A stretch of DNA of 64,000 nt from Ruminococcaceae bacterium BL-6 (GCA_902810075.1 LR778135.1:496001-560000), one strand, 5' to 3'. Numbered from the stretch's first letter, positions 32,475 through 41,851 are shown. Numbers and translations are program-made. Notes: generated by a model from the letters alone, not told the origin.

Positions 32475-33917
32475 ATGGCAGAACAACCAAAGTCTGCGTT
32501 TCACCCCAAAGGAGACTTTTTTGATCTCAAGGGCAACGGCACCGATGTGCGCACGGAAGTGATAGCTGGCGTCACCACCTTCTTTACAATGGTTTACATC
32601 ATCATGGTGAACCCGAACATGCTTTCCCAGACGGGGATGCCATGGGGGGCGGTATTCCTCGCCACCATTATCGCTTCGGTGATCGGGACCCTCGTAATGG
32701 GCTTGTTCGCCAACGTGCCTTATGCCCAGGCGCCGGGCATGGGGCTGAACGCATTTTTTGTCTTCACAGTCTGTTTCGGGCTGGGCTACACCTGGAAACA
32801 GGCGCTTGCCATGGTTTTCCTCTGCGGCATTCTCAATATCCTCATCACCGTGACGAAGATCCGCAAGATGATCATCAAGGCGATTCCGGTCAGCCTTCAG
32901 CATGCGATCGGCGGCGGCATCGGCGCGTTCATCGCGTATATCGGCGTCAAAAAGTGCGGCCTGCTCACCTTTACCTCCGACCCCGGCCAGAACGTGGTCC
33001 TGAAAGGCGGCACGGTGGTCGCAAACTCCAGCATCGTCCCGGCGATTGTCGAGTTCAACACGCCGTCCGTTCTGCTGGCGGTGTTCGGGATCATCCTGAC
33101 GGTGATCCTGATCGTGCGGAACGTCAAGGGCGCGATCCTGATCGGCATCGCGGTCACGGCGGTTCTCGGGATCCCGTTCGGCCTTACCACCATGGGGAAT
33201 TCCGTCAGCTTTTCCGACGCGTTTTCCCAGCTTCCCCAAACCTTCGGCGCGGCGTTCAGCGCGGAGGGCATGGGCTCGCTGTTCGGCGATCTTTCGAAGC
33301 TTCCGCTCGTCCTGATGACGATCTTCGCGTTCAGCCTTTCCGATACGTTCGACACGATCGGGACTTTCATCGGAACAGGCCGCAAGACCGGGATTTTCTC
33401 GATGGAGGACGAGCTGGCGCTGAGCAACAACAGCGGCTTTCAATCCAAAATGGACCGCGCCCTGTTCGCGGACGCCACCGCCACCTCAATCGGCGCGATC
33501 TTCGGCACCTCCAACACCACCACTTATGTGGAGAGCGCGGCCGGAATCAGCGTTGGCGGGCGCACCGGGCTGACCAGCGTGGTCACGGCGGTCCTGTTTA
33601 TCATCAGCGCGTTCTTCGCGCCCGTCATCAGCGCGATTCCGGATGCCGCGATCGCTCCGGCGCTGATCATCGTCGGCGTCATGATGCTCAGCTCTTTTAA
33701 GGACATCAAGTGGGAATCCATGGAGGACGCGATCCCCGGCTTCTTCGCCGGCATCTTCATGGCGTACTGCTACAGCATCTCCTACGGCATCGCGGCCGGT
33801 TTCCTGTTTTACTGCATCATCAAGATCGTTCGCGGCAAAGCGAAGGAAATCCACCCCATTCTCTGGGTGGCGACCGCTCTGTTCGTGCTGAATTTCATCA
33901 TTCTCGCAATCCTCTGA
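32475..33917 (+). CDS. NCS2-family adenine/guanine/hypoxanthine permease (AzgA-like)
   Basis: This nucleobase:cation symporter has 480 residues and 12-14 transmembrane helices. FFDLKGNGTDVRTEVIAGVTTFFTMVYIIMVNP is the characteristic AzgA/PbuG N-terminus. PYAQAPGMGLNAFF and GTSNTTTYVESAAGISVGGRTGL are the substrate-site signatures of the AzgA subgroup, which takes up purine bases. ATG 32475 is behind TTAGGAGGCACG; the ORF continues upstream but has no other start signal. It is a single gene with its own terminator at 33941 and a hairpin in its leader that could regulate it. Confidence 0.93.
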   Translation: MAEQPKSAFHPKGDFFDLKGNGTDVRTEVIAGVTTFFTMVYIIMVNPNMLSQTGMPWGAVFLATIIASVIGTLVMGLFANVPYAQAPGMGLNAFFVFTVCFGLGYTWKQALAMVFLCGILNILITVTKIRKMIIKAIPVSLQHAIGGGIGAFIAYIGVKKCGLLTFTSDPGQNVVLKGGTVVANSSIVPAIVEFNTPSVLLAVFGIILTVILIVRNVKGAILIGIAVTAVLGIPFGLTTMGNSVSFSDAFSQLPQTFGAAFSAEGMGSLFGDLSKLPLVLMTIFAFSLSDTFDTIGTFIGTGRKTGIFSMEDELALSNNSGFQSKMDRALFADATATSIGAIFGTSNTTTYVESAAGISVGGRTGLTSVVTAVLFIISAFFAPVISAIPDAAIAPALIIVGVMMLSSFKDIKWESMEDAIPGFFAGIFMAYCYSISYGIAAGFLFYCIIKIVRGKAKEIHPILWVATALFVLNFIILAIL

Positions 33918-33940
33918 TCCGATTTGGTTCATCCTTTTTG

Positions 33941-33971
33941 GCGGGCGGCTTTTATGGCCGCCCGCTTTTTT
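33941..33971 (+). terminator. Terminator of the purine permease gene
   Basis: GCGGGCGGC-TTTTATG-GCCGCCCGC followed by six T. Confidence 0.93.
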
Positions 33972-34096
33972 GTATAGGAAACTCCCGCATTTAGATGCAG
34001 GGGTCACTATGAAATATAAATACCGGAATCAAGAATTTTGTGTCGGGAATATTATCTTAGACAACTTGCCTTACTTTTATAGCTTGTCTTTCAAAG

Positions 34097-34126
34097 TTGA
34101 CAGTTTTGCCGAATTGGTAGTATAAT
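34097..34126 (+). promoter_or_regulatory. Promoter of the tandem gntR genes
   Basis: Consensus TTGACA (34097), 18-base spacer, TATAAT (34121). The leader to ATG 34208 is about 75 bases. TTGTC/GACA half-sites lie nearby, but no convincing operator is seen. Confidence 0.75.
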
Positions 34127-34207
34127 AAATAAGTAACAAAAGCTTTTTAGATGCTTTGCAACGAATTTTTGGAAGGCTTCTTATTTTTAGAGAATCAGGA
34201 ATAAAGG

Positions 34208-34840
34208 ATGGAACCGATACGGTCAGTACAGACAAAATTATACATTGCGTCTTTGCTACGGGATCAGATTTTCTCTGGGTCGATCGCCACGGGAGAACAC
34301 CTGCAGCAAGAATTTTTGGCAAACAAACTGGGAGTTTCCCGGACTCCGGTTCGAGAGGCACTGCAAATGTTGGAGAACGAAGGCCTTTTGGATCGGCTTC
34401 CTAACCGTTACATGCGGGTAGTCGGCATTACAACGGAGGATATCGACTGCATTTTTCGCATTTTATCTGCCTTTGAGACAGAAATGGCCGTTCTGATTTT
34501 GGAGAAGCAGTCCGATTTTTCTTCTCTGGAACGTTCATTGGAGCAATTTCATGACGCCCTGGAAACCTCAGGAGCGTCGGCATGTGCAAAAGCGGAAATT
34601 GCGTTCCATATGCAGTTGTCGAGTTTGACGGAAAATCGCTGGATGATCCGGCTGCACCAATCCCTTTTCAATGGATATGTCACATATGCCTTGAATTATC
34701 CGCTCATGCGCAGGGAGAAGAACTTTGAACTTCTGCAGAGCGTCATGCGACGGATCACGGAGGGAACTTCTGCGTTGCTCCGTGCGTCTTTTGACGCCTA
34801 TTTTTCTGAAATTGCAACCACTTTGATAAAAAGGAATTAA
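34208..34840 (+). CDS. GntR-family regulator (FCD domain), first of two
   Basis: This 210-residue regulator has a winged helix (LRDQIFSGSIATGEHLQQEFLANKLGVSRTPVREALQMLENEGLL) followed by an all-helical FCD ligand domain. In the FCD domain EIAFHMQLSSLTEN holds one of the usual metal/ligand residues, but the C-terminal His pair seen in the second regulator is not evident, so ligand binding may differ. One base separates it from the second gntR gene, and base composition is more AT-rich than the neighbouring housekeeping genes, suggesting acquisition. The position upstream of ttdAB and an organic-acid transporter suggests control of tartrate or related hydroxyacid use (inference). Confidence 0.9.
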   Translation: MEPIRSVQTKLYIASLLRDQIFSGSIATGEHLQQEFLANKLGVSRTPVREALQMLENEGLLDRLPNRYMRVVGITTEDIDCIFRILSAFETEMAVLILEKQSDFSSLERSLEQFHDALETSGASACAKAEIAFHMQLSSLTENRWMIRLHQSLFNGYVTYALNYPLMRREKNFELLQSVMRRITEGTSALLRASFDAYFSEIATTLIKRN

Positions 34841-34841
34841 T

Positions 34842-35483
34842 ATGAGTGAATTAAAACCAATTCAATTATTGCCCGCAAGGGAGCAAATTGCATCCTCGCT
34901 TCGAAAGGCCATCCTTTCTCGTGAATTGAGGGAGGGAGAGACCATTACGCTGGATGAAATCGCACTTCAGCTCGGGGTTTCCATCACACCGGTGCGGGAA
35001 GCATTTCAGATACTGGCCCGTGACGGGCTGATTAAGTTACATTATAACAAGGGAGCGGTGGTGCTTGGGATCAGCCCCAAAACCATCCACGATCATTATG
35101 AGACACGCGCGATTCTGGAACGGGAGGCAGCGGCTGCAGTCTGTCGTAATCAGGCGGATCTTTCCGGGATTATCAGGGCATATGAGCAGGCGAAGCTCGC
35201 GCTTGAACAGAATCGATCTCAGAAATATTCCAATTATAATCAGGCTTTCCATTTCGCGATATGGACAGCCGCTGGCAATGAAAAAATGAAGGCTCTGCTT
35301 TCAGAAATGTGGAACGGGCTTTCCATGGGGCACAAGGTGACGGAAGAAGCGTATGCGAAGATTTCGATTGCCGAACATGAACAAATCCTTGAAGCGCTGA
35401 AGAGCCGTGACGAGGATTTGGCCCGACAGCGTATGAATCATCACATCATGCGCAGTATGCAGAATATCCTGACGCGATTTTAG
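34842..35483 (+). CDS. GntR-family regulator (FCD domain), second of two
   Basis: This 213-residue GntR/FCD regulator has LRKAILSRELREGETITLDEIALQLGVSITPVREAFQILARDGLI as winged helix. The FCD domain keeps the likely metal ligands: D/E and H in HYETRAILEREAA and NQAFHFAIWTAAGN, and His in IAEHEQILEAL and RMNHHIM. It is only distantly similar to its neighbour, so this is probably not a recent duplication. ATG 34842 follows AAGGAATTAAT. Two adjacent FCD regulators may form a heteromer or respond to two acids. A long hairpin terminator follows. Confidence 0.9.
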   Translation: MSELKPIQLLPAREQIASSLRKAILSRELREGETITLDEIALQLGVSITPVREAFQILARDGLIKLHYNKGAVVLGISPKTIHDHYETRAILEREAAAAVCRNQADLSGIIRAYEQAKLALEQNRSQKYSNYNQAFHFAIWTAAGNEKMKALLSEMWNGLSMGHKVTEEAYAKISIAEHEQILEALKSRDEDLARQRMNHHIMRSMQNILTRF

Positions 35484-35510
35484 AACAGATCGTTCTGTCG
35501 GAGAGCGGCG

Positions 35511-35572
35511 AAAAGCCTCTTCTTTTTTGAGAATGCCTCGTATGAGGCGGCAAAAAAGAAGAGGCTTTTTTT
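35511..35572 (+). terminator. Terminator of the gntR pair
   Basis: AAAAGCCTCTTCTTTTTT and its complement form an 18-bp stem, with an inner GCCTC-GTAT-GAGGC hairpin, ending in T. The following 35573-35905 shows no gene or structure that I recognise. Confidence 0.88.
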
Positions 35573-35908
35573 GTCGTCCAGTGAACACTCCGGCTATGCC
35601 GGGGCGTTCGGAAAAGCTTTCGCGTGGAGCGGGAAATGCGGCTCAGACCTATCAAGAACCCCCTCCTATTTCTATATTCAAAGCAAAAACAGGCGGCTTC
35701 CATGAAATGGAAGGGGGACCGGATCGCTTTCGGCTTTCGCCCTGCTTTGTGTGCGGGAGGGGGTAGGGGGTGAGAAGCGCCGCTGCGGGCGTAAGAAAGC
35801 TCCAGGCGCCCTGAGGCGCCGCCGGTAAAACGGACTTTGCCGGGGGGATAGGGGAAATGTCTAAAAATTCTCTGGCTCTCTGAAGAATTATATGGTTAAA
35901 TTTGTTCC

Positions 35909-35942
35909 GACCCTTGACTTTTAACAAGCAAGGGTCTATTAT
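35909..35942 (+). promoter_or_regulatory. ttdAB promoter with overlapping palindromic operator
   Basis: TTGACT (35914), 17-base spacer, TATTAT (35937). The perfect inverted repeat GACCCTTG (35909-35916) / CAAGGGTC (35929-35936) covers the -35 box and the spacer, a position expected for repressor binding. The GntR proteins upstream are the obvious candidates (inference). Confidence 0.75.
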
Positions 35943-35950
35943 AAATTTAT

Positions 35951-36066
35951 AAATGGATACATTATCAATTATATTTAATATTTTATAAAATATCAGTCAC
36001 GGCAGGTTCCCCCCCTTCTGCGGCCGGTATCATTTTTTTGAGATCGACTTTGAATTGTATCCATTT
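35951..36066 (+). promoter_or_regulatory. Leader of ttdA bounded by an 11-bp inverted repeat
   Basis: AAATGGATACA at 35951-35961, just at the predicted transcript start, and its exact complement TGTATCCATTT at 36056-36066, 11 bases before the AAAGGAG box. In RNA this would close a loop of about 95 bases. In DNA it could be two operator half-sites. An AT-rich half and the run TTCCCCCCC are inside. Confidence 0.6.
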
Positions 36067-36092
36067 TATTATGAACAAAGGAGTGTGTTTCA

Positions 36093-36992
36093 ATGGGGAA
36101 AGAGGAAAATGTTCAAAGCATGACCGACACAATGAGGAAATTCATTGCGCTCGTCAGCAAAAGACTTCCTGACGATGTGACCGCCAAGCTGGAGGAGCTG
36201 AAGAAAGCGGAGGACGGCGGGCTGGCAAAGGTTGTCTACGATACCATGGAGATCAACCAGAAGCTGGCGCTGGAACTTGACCGTCCCTCCTGTCAGGATA
36301 CCGGGGTGCTCCAGTTCTTTGTCAAGTGCGGCGATCAGTTCCCACTGTTGGGAAAGGTGGAACAGATTTTGACGGAGGCGGTCCTGCAGGCGACCGTCGA
36401 CGCGCCGCTACGGCACAACAGCGTTGAGACCTTTGACGAATACAACACGGGGAAAAACATCGGGAAAGGAGTCCCGTCCATTTTCTGGGAAATCGTCCCG
36501 GACAGTGACGCCGTTGATATCGACGTCTACATGGCGGGCGGCGGCTGTACCCTGCCGGGAAAGGCGATGGTGCTGATGCCCAGCGTCGGATATGAGGGGG
36601 TTGCCGAGTTTGTTTTGGACGTGATGACATCTTATGGGCTCAATGCCTGCCCGCCGCTTCTGGTGGGGGTCGGGGTCGCCACCTCGGTGGAAACCGCCGC
36701 GCTTCTTTCCAAGAAGGCGCTGATGCGTCCGCTCGGCACTCACAATCCGAATCCGAGGGCTGCGGATATGGAAAAAATGCTGGAGGATGGAATCAATCAT
36801 ATCGGCCTGGGACCGCAGGGCATTTCCGGTCATTCCTCCGTACTGGGCGTCCATATCGAAAACACGGCCCGGCACCCCTCGACCATCGGAGTCGCGGTAA
36901 GCACCGGATGCTGGTCCCACAGGCGCGGCCATATCAAGTTCGACCGGGACATCCATTACGAGATCACATCGCATACGGGGGTACAATTATGA
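36093..36992 (+). CDS. ttdA: L(+)-tartrate dehydratase alpha subunit (class I fumarase-type)
   Basis: This is the catalytic iron-sulphur subunit of a two-subunit hydrolyase that dehydrates L-tartrate to oxaloacetate. The 299-residue protein matches E. coli TtdA as I recall it, in length and in blocks such as [99 protein letters not shown] and TGCWSHRRG. The Cys residues in those blocks ([21 protein letters not shown]) are the expected cluster ligands. Class I fumarases share the fold, so fumarate hydratase activity cannot be excluded, but the beta subunit points to tartrate. ATG 36093 follows AAAGGAG. The stop overlaps ttdB (ATGA). Confidence 0.87.
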   Translation: MGKEENVQSMTDTMRKFIALVSKRLPDDVTAKLEELKKAEDGGLAKVVYDTMEINQKLALELDRPSCQDTGVLQFFVKCGDQFPLLGKVEQILTEAVLQATVDAPLRHNSVETFDEYNTGKNIGKGVPSIFWEIVPDSDAVDIDVYMAGGGCTLPGKAMVLMPSVGYEGVAEFVLDVMTSYGLNACPPLLVGVGVATSVETAALLSKKALMRPLGTHNPNPRAADMEKMLEDGINHIGLGPQGISGHSSVLGVHIENTARHPSTIGVAVSTGCWSHRRGHIKFDRDIHYEITSHTGVQL

Positions 36993-37603
36993 GTGACAAA
37001 AAGATTCTGACGACACCAATCAAATCCGAGGATCTGGAAGAGATCCATATCGGCGACATTATTTATCTGAACGGCTATCTGGTTACCTGTCGGGACGTCG
37101 CGCACCGCCGGCTCATCGAAGGCCACCGGCCGCTTCCGGTCGACCTGCACGGGCTTGCGATCTTTCACGCGGGGCCGATCGTCCGGCCTCTTGGAAACGA
37201 TAAGTTCGAGATGGTTTCCATCGGCCCTACCACCAGCATGAGGATGGAAAAATTTGAAAAGGAATTCGTGGCCCAGACCGGAGTAAAGCTGATTGTCGGC
37301 AAAGGGGGCATGGGACCCAACACCGAGGAAGCGTGCAGAGAATATAAGGCGCTGCACGTGGTGTTCCCGGCGGGATGCGCCGTCCTGGCGGCCACCGAGG
37401 TCGAAGAAATCGAGCGTGCGGAATGGCGGGACCTTGGCATGCCGGAAACTCTTTGGGTCTGCCGTGTCAAGGAATTCGGTCCTCTGATCGTTTCGATTGA
37501 TACTTACGGAAAGAATCTGTTTGAAGAAAAAAAGGTCGTCTATAATCAGAGAAAACAGGAAGCCCTGGAAGAGATCGACAAACATTTGCATTTTATCAAA
37601 TGA
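36989..37603 (+). CDS. ttdB: L(+)-tartrate dehydratase beta subunit
   Basis: The second subunit (204 residues) starts [19 protein letters not shown], close to E. coli TtdB as I recall it. [29 protein letters not shown] [55 protein letters not shown] and [18 protein letters not shown] are the conserved swivelling-domain motifs. [21 protein letters not shown] is especially like TtdB rather than the fumarase beta chain. Translationally coupled to ttdA. The transporter gene follows after 46 bases, so the three form one operon. Confidence 0.88.
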   Translation: MSDKKILTTPIKSEDLEEIHIGDIIYLNGYLVTCRDVAHRRLIEGHRPLPVDLHGLAIFHAGPIVRPLGNDKFEMVSIGPTTSMRMEKFEKEFVAQTGVKLIVGKGGMGPNTEEACREYKALHVVFPAGCAVLAATEVEEIERAEWRDLGMPETLWVCRVKEFGPLIVSIDTYGKNLFEEKKVVYNQRKQEALEEIDKHLHFIK

Positions 37604-37649
37604 ATCGTCGCTGAAAATAAGCTCATAATGGAGCTGAGGAGGAGTTTTT

Positions 37650-39013
37650 GTGATTACAGCTTTAGCCTTGGGAATGATTGTCCTTTTTATTGTTCTTCTA
37701 GCCAGAAAAAAGCTGGATGTGTTCTGTTCTCTCTCCCTTGTCCCGCTTGTCTTCGGTTTTATTGCGGCGCTCGTTCAGGGGAAACCTTTGTTTGAGGTTT
37801 TTTCGTGGATCAAGACCGGATTGTTTTATTCGGTCAATGCGACGACAGGAAAGGTGTCCCTCGGCGTCATTTCCCCCGCGCTGCTGATCCTGTTCGCGGT
37901 TCTGTATTTCGACATCATGCTGAATACGGGACTGTTTGACCCCTTGTGCGAGTTCTTTATTAAAAAGGCGAAGGGAGATCCCCTGAAGATCATGATGTCC
38001 ACCGTGCTGGTCGCGAGCGTTGTGACGCTGAACGGGGATACCACCACGACCATTCTGATCTGCCTTGCGGCGTTTTTGGAGCTTTACAAGAAGATGAACA
38101 TGAGCCTGCTGAAGCTGGCCGTCATCATCGTCATGCCAATCGGCATTTTCAATCAGCTTCCGTGGGGAGGGCCCTCCATCGCCTGCGCGACCGCGTTGGA
38201 CGTGGATGTTGCCGAGCTGTTCAGAAGCATTCTTCCCGGGATGCTGGTTGCGGAAGTGTTTGTCCTCTTCGTTACCTATGTTATAGGGTTGCAGGAAAGA
38301 AAGCGGCTGATTTCAATCCGAAGGATGCGAAAAATTTATCGCAGGATCAGTTGAATGAAATGCTCGCCTCGATCCGGGAGAGCAATCCGGAACTGAAACG
38401 GCCCAAACTTTACGCCTTCAACCTGATTCTGACCATCGTGTTGCTGGCGCTTCTGCTGCAGGGGGCCGCGCATGGCGCCATCCTGTTCATGCTGGGGGCC
38501 GCGCTTGCGCTGGTCGTCAACTATCGGACCGTCGAGGCCTGCGTGGACCGCATCAACGATCTGGCTTCGGACGCCCTGATGCCCGCAGTCGCCACCTTTG
38601 CGGCGGGCGTGTTTTCCGGGGTGCTGGGGGGAAGCGGCATGTCCACGGCCTTGGCAAAGAGCATCGCGGGAATCATTCCGACGTCGCTCGGTGTACATAT
38701 GGCTCCGATTTACGCGATCATCGCGGCCCCGGCCATTTGTTTCCTGCCTCAGGACGCGTTCTATTTTGGGATTGCATCGGTGCTGAAGAATGTCATGGGT
38801 CAGTTCGGAATCACCGCTCAACAGGCCGCCGTCGCTTCCATGGTCGGCCAGTCTTTCCGGCTGATCAGCCCGGTGATTCCCGCCTTGTTCATGCTCTGTG
38901 AAAGGACAAAGACGAATTTTGTTACGTTCCAGAAGGAATACTGTAAATATGCGTGGCCGATCCTGTTCATTTATCTTTTTGCCCATACGATGACCGGAGC
39001 CATGCCCTTCTGA
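37650..39013 (+). pseudogene. CitMHS-family organic-acid:metal symporter, frameshifted
   Basis: Two reading frames together give a complete CitM-like transporter of about 454 residues. The first (from GTG 37650, behind GAGGAGG) runs through LLILFAVLYFDIMLNTGLFDPL, KGDPLKIMM, LNGDTTTTILI and FNQLPWGGPSIACATALDV and ends in an unrelated tail at 38354. The second frame continues from about 38295 with KKAADFNPKDAKNLSQDQL, ELKRPKLYAFNLILTIVLL, AAGVFSGVLGGSGM and CFLPQDAFYFGIASVL to 39013. Adding one base near the A-rich 38295-38303 (GGAAAGAAAGC) restores one frame. CitMHS proteins import citrate-like acids with a metal ion; beside ttdAB this one would supply tartrate. It could be a real inactivation, phase variation or a base-calling error. 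Confidence 0.88.
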
Positions 39014-39190
39014 ACTCTGCCTTTTGAACAGGGTTGAGATGTTCAGCAAGTTGCATAAAAGAGTACCGCTGTGCGGTACCAGGGAATCTCTCGACGAGGG
39101 CTTCCCTTACGCAAAAACAGTTCACTGGACTGCTTTTGTTCCTTTTCCTGCGTTTGCCTTCACATTTTAGACCTTGGGGGCGCGCTCCTT

Positions 39191-39228
39191 CAACCTAGGC
39201 GGGCGGCTCTTAGGTTGCCCGTTTTTTT
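39191..39228 (+). terminator. Terminator of the ttdAB-transporter operon
   Basis: A GGGC/GCCC stem with overlapping AACCTA/TAGGTT pairing, followed by seven T. Upstream, at 39063-39110, GTACCGC-TGT-GCGGTAC and GGGAA/TTCCC hairpins also occur. Confidence 0.65.
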
Positions 39229-39237
39229 ATAGAGAGA

Positions 39238-39268
39238 GGCCCCGCCGCTTTTTTTCCGCGGCGGGGCC
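39238..39268. terminator. GC-rich hairpin, possible terminator of the minus-strand reductase
   Basis: GGCCCCGCCGC with its complement (11 bp) and a T-rich loop. No clean T tract follows on the minus strand, so the function is uncertain. Confidence 0.5.
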
Positions 39269-39290
39269 CTGTCAATTTTATAAAAAATGT

Positions 39291-40163
39291 TTATTTTGCG
39301 GCGGCTCCGTTTTTCCGCAGATATTTTGCGGCCTGCGTTCCGGCCTGTGCGCCTTCGTAAACGGCCTTCGCGATCTGGAGCATGCCGCCGGTGCAGTCCC
39401 CGGCGGCGAACAGGCCGGGCACGGTGGTCGCCATGTTCTCATCCACGACGATTCTGCTGTTTTCCGTCGCTGCGCCAACCTTGCGCGCCAGCGCGGTGCT
39501 TCCCGCGACGCCGAGCGCCACGAACAGGCCCGCGGCCTGCAGCTCGGTGCCGTCCCGGAAGACGACACGCTGCAGCGAGCGGTCGCCTTCCAGCGACGCG
39601 ATTTCGTTCCGGCATATCTTCAGGGGCTCCGGGATTTCTGTCTGCGGTTCGCCGCCGTTTGTCAGCAGAGTAACGGAGCGCGAGGTGGGGAGAAGTTCCA
39701 TCGCCTCGTGCACGGCGTAGTCGCCGCCGCCCAGCACCGCCACATCCTTTCCGCGGTAGAAAAAGGCGTCGCACACCGCGCAGTAGCTGACGCCGTGCCC
39801 TTCGAGCTCCTTCAGGCCCGGGATCTTCGGCGACGTGCGGGATGAGCCGGTCGCCAGAACGACGCTGCCGGCCTTGTATTCCCCTTTTTTCGTCTGGATG
39901 TTCAGGGAGCCGTCGTAGGTGATCCCCAGAACCTCGTCCGTCACCAGCTCCACGCCGAGGCGCTCAGCCTGCCTGATTCCGGTGCAGAGCAGGTCTTCCC
40001 CCGAAACGGGCTGTTCAAATCCGTAATAATTCTCTATCTTTTTGACCTTTCCAAGCGCTCCGTCGTCCCGGCCGATGACCGTTGTGGGAATGCCCGCGCG
40101 GATCAGGTACAGCGCGGCGGAGATTCCGGCCGGTCCCTTTCCGATAATCACAGCGTTTGACAT
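39291..40163 (-). CDS. Thioredoxin reductase-like FAD/NAD(P)H oxidoreductase
   Basis: This 290-residue flavoprotein has the TrxB plan: FAD-binding VIIGKGPAGISAALYLIRAG, the redox pair in GVSYCAVCDAFFY, the NAD(P)H loop DVAVLGGGDYAVHEAMEL and the second FAD motif GLFAAGDCTGGM. CAVC instead of the usual CATC, and the slightly shorter sequence (290 against about 310), leave open whether it reduces thioredoxin or another small redox protein such as a ferredoxin-dependent type. The Gly-rich loop GKGPAG differs from GgGPAG. ATG 40163 follows GAAAGCGAGGAAAAGCA. TATAAT-like boxes lie at 40196-40206 and again in the 70-bp repeat copy at 40365-40425. Confidence 0.88.
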   Translation of the reverse strand: MSNAVIIGKGPAGISAALYLIRAGIPTTVIGRDDGALGKVKKIENYYGFEQPVSGEDLLCTGIRQAERLGVELVTDEVLGITYDGSLNIQTKKGEYKAGSVVLATGSSRTSPKIPGLKELEGHGVSYCAVCDAFFYRGKDVAVLGGGDYAVHEAMELLPTSRSVTLLTNGGEPQTEIPEPLKICRNEIASLEGDRSLQRVVFRDGTELQAAGLFVALGVAGSTALARKVGAATENSRIVVDENMATTVPGLFAAGDCTGGMLQIAKAVYEGAQAGTQAAKYLRKNGAAAK

Positions 40164-40364
40164 TGCTTTTCCTCGCTTTCCAGTTCCATCTTTTTTATAT
40201 TATAACAGAATCACAAAGCGGCATACGCCGCTTTGCCGCGGTTTCACCGCGGAACGCGCGTAAGCGCGGATCATGCTTCAATGAAGTCATTATAACATGA
40301 TTGCAAGCAGAGCAGCTATTTTTTGCGCGGTAAAATTTCCGACCCTGCAAAGTTTATCATGCTT

Positions 40365-40425
40365 CCATGTTCTCTCAGGCACCGGAAGCTTTGCCTCCGC
40401 TCACACCGTGAGGTTATTATAACAT
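40365..40425 (-). repeat. Single copy of the 70-bp palindromic repeat family
   Basis: A diverged unit with hairpin GGAAGC-TTT-GCCTCC and outer CTCAGGCAC / CACACCGTGAG. On the minus strand it presents TGTTATAAT toward the reductase gene. The upstream flank (40320-40364) resembles that at 16250-16297. Confidence 0.85.
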
Positions 40426-40539
40426 AAAAGTCAAAATGCTTCCCTCTTCTGAGAAATTTTGTCAAAGTCACTGCGGATCTTTATTTTTATAAAGATATTT
40501 TTCTTTTCTGTTTTAGAAGAAGATTCTTCTAATCACCAC

Positions 40540-41090
40540 TCGCCCCTCAGGCCGGGGCGGGCCCATACTTTCTTGCAAGAAGAAAGTAAGCAAAGACTCG
40601 CCAAAGGCTCTGCCTTTGGGAACCGCGCCTCCCGGAAGTTAGGTGTAACGCGCCTTTGAATCGAACGACAGCGCACTCGCTGAAGGGCGCGGCGCGCTGT
40701 CGTTCGGCGGCGCTGTCTGAAGTTTAGAGCATTTTTGTTCGGAAGCTTGGCTGAAATTTACCGACCGGATTGCGCAAGGGCAACGAAGCGCTGTTATAAG
40801 TCTACACTTTCTAAGACATGGGGCATTTGTTTTATCAGATTAGCGAACCGATTCAATCTCACTCAACTACCGAAAGCGCCACTGCAAGGCGGCGCGGTCT
40901 GTGCGCCGGCTTGTCTTTGGCGCGATTCACTCGGCTTCCTGTGTGGGCTGCCCCAGTTTCCAAAGGCGGAGCCTTTGTGTCGTTGAGAAGGGGACCCGGG
41001 GGAGAGAATCGAAACTCTCCCCCGGAAGGCCTTTGCCTACTTTCGTCCTTCCACGAAAGTAGGTGCCCGCCCCGGCATGAGGGGCGAAGT
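40540..41090 (+). repeat. Hairpin-rich inverted-end element, plus array copy 1
   Basis: It begins CGCCCCTCAGGCCGGGGCGG and ends with the near-complement CCGCCCCGGCATGAGGGGCG. Inner hairpins include TACTTTCTT-GCAAG-AAGAAAGTA, CCAAAGGC-TCT-GCCTTTGG, GAACGACAGCGC/GCGCTGTCGTTC, GGGGGAGAG/CTCTCCCCC and CCTACTTTCGT/ACGAAAGTAGG. Short ORFs across it merely read through the palindromes and are not called. It is preceded by the palindrome TTAGAAGAA-GA-TTCTTCTAA (40513-40532). Confidence 0.85.
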
Positions 41091-41242
41091 AAAAATTTGA
41101 TGAATCAGAATTAAAATCGATCTCAATTGAAAATAAAGCAAAAGCTCATTCTTGAAGTTTGCAGAATTTACTTTTTGATCTTTTAATGTAAAAATATTTT
41201 TTCTTTTTCGTTTTTAGAAGAAGATTCTTCTAATCACCACAT

Positions 41243-41851
41243 TGCCCCTCAGGCCGGGGCGGGCCCATACTTTCTTGCAAGAAGAAAGTATGCAAAGACT
41301 TGCCAAAGGCTCCGCCTTTGGGAACCGGGCCACCCGGAAGTTAAGAGTAACGCGCCTTTGAATCGGACAACGACGCACTCGCTGAAGGGCGCGGCGCATA
41401 GTTGTCCGGCGGCGCTGTCTCAAGTTTAGAGCATTCGCAATCCGGAAGTATCGTGTAAGACCTTGATCGTTAGCGCTATCTAAGGCTAAGAGCATTTTTG
41501 TCCGGAAGATTGGCTGAAGTTTACCGACCAGACTGTGCAAGGTTAGCGAGATGCTGTTATGCGTTTATGCTTCCTGAACAGGGAGCGTTTGTTTTGTAGG
41601 CTTAGCTAACCGATTCAATCTCACTCAACTACCGAAAGCGCCACTGCAAGGCGGCGCGGTCTGTGCGCCGGCTTGTCTTTGGCGCGATTCACTCGGCTTC
41701 CTGTGTGGGCGTCCCCAGTTTCCAAAGGCGGAGCCTTTGTGTCGTTGAGAAGGGGACCAGGGGGAGAGAATCGAAACTCTCCCCCGGAAGGCCTTTGCCT
41801 ACTTTCGTCCTTCCACGAAAGTAGGTGCCCGCCCCGGCACGAGGGGCGAAG
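41243..41851 (+). repeat. Hairpin-rich inverted-end element, plus array copy 2
   Basis: Same organisation as copy 1, but about 60 bp longer through an extra internal block around 41440-41510 (a second TTAGAGCATT/CCGGAAG motif). It is separated from copy 1 by an AT-rich spacer of about 150 bp that is itself conserved between copies. Confidence 0.85.
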
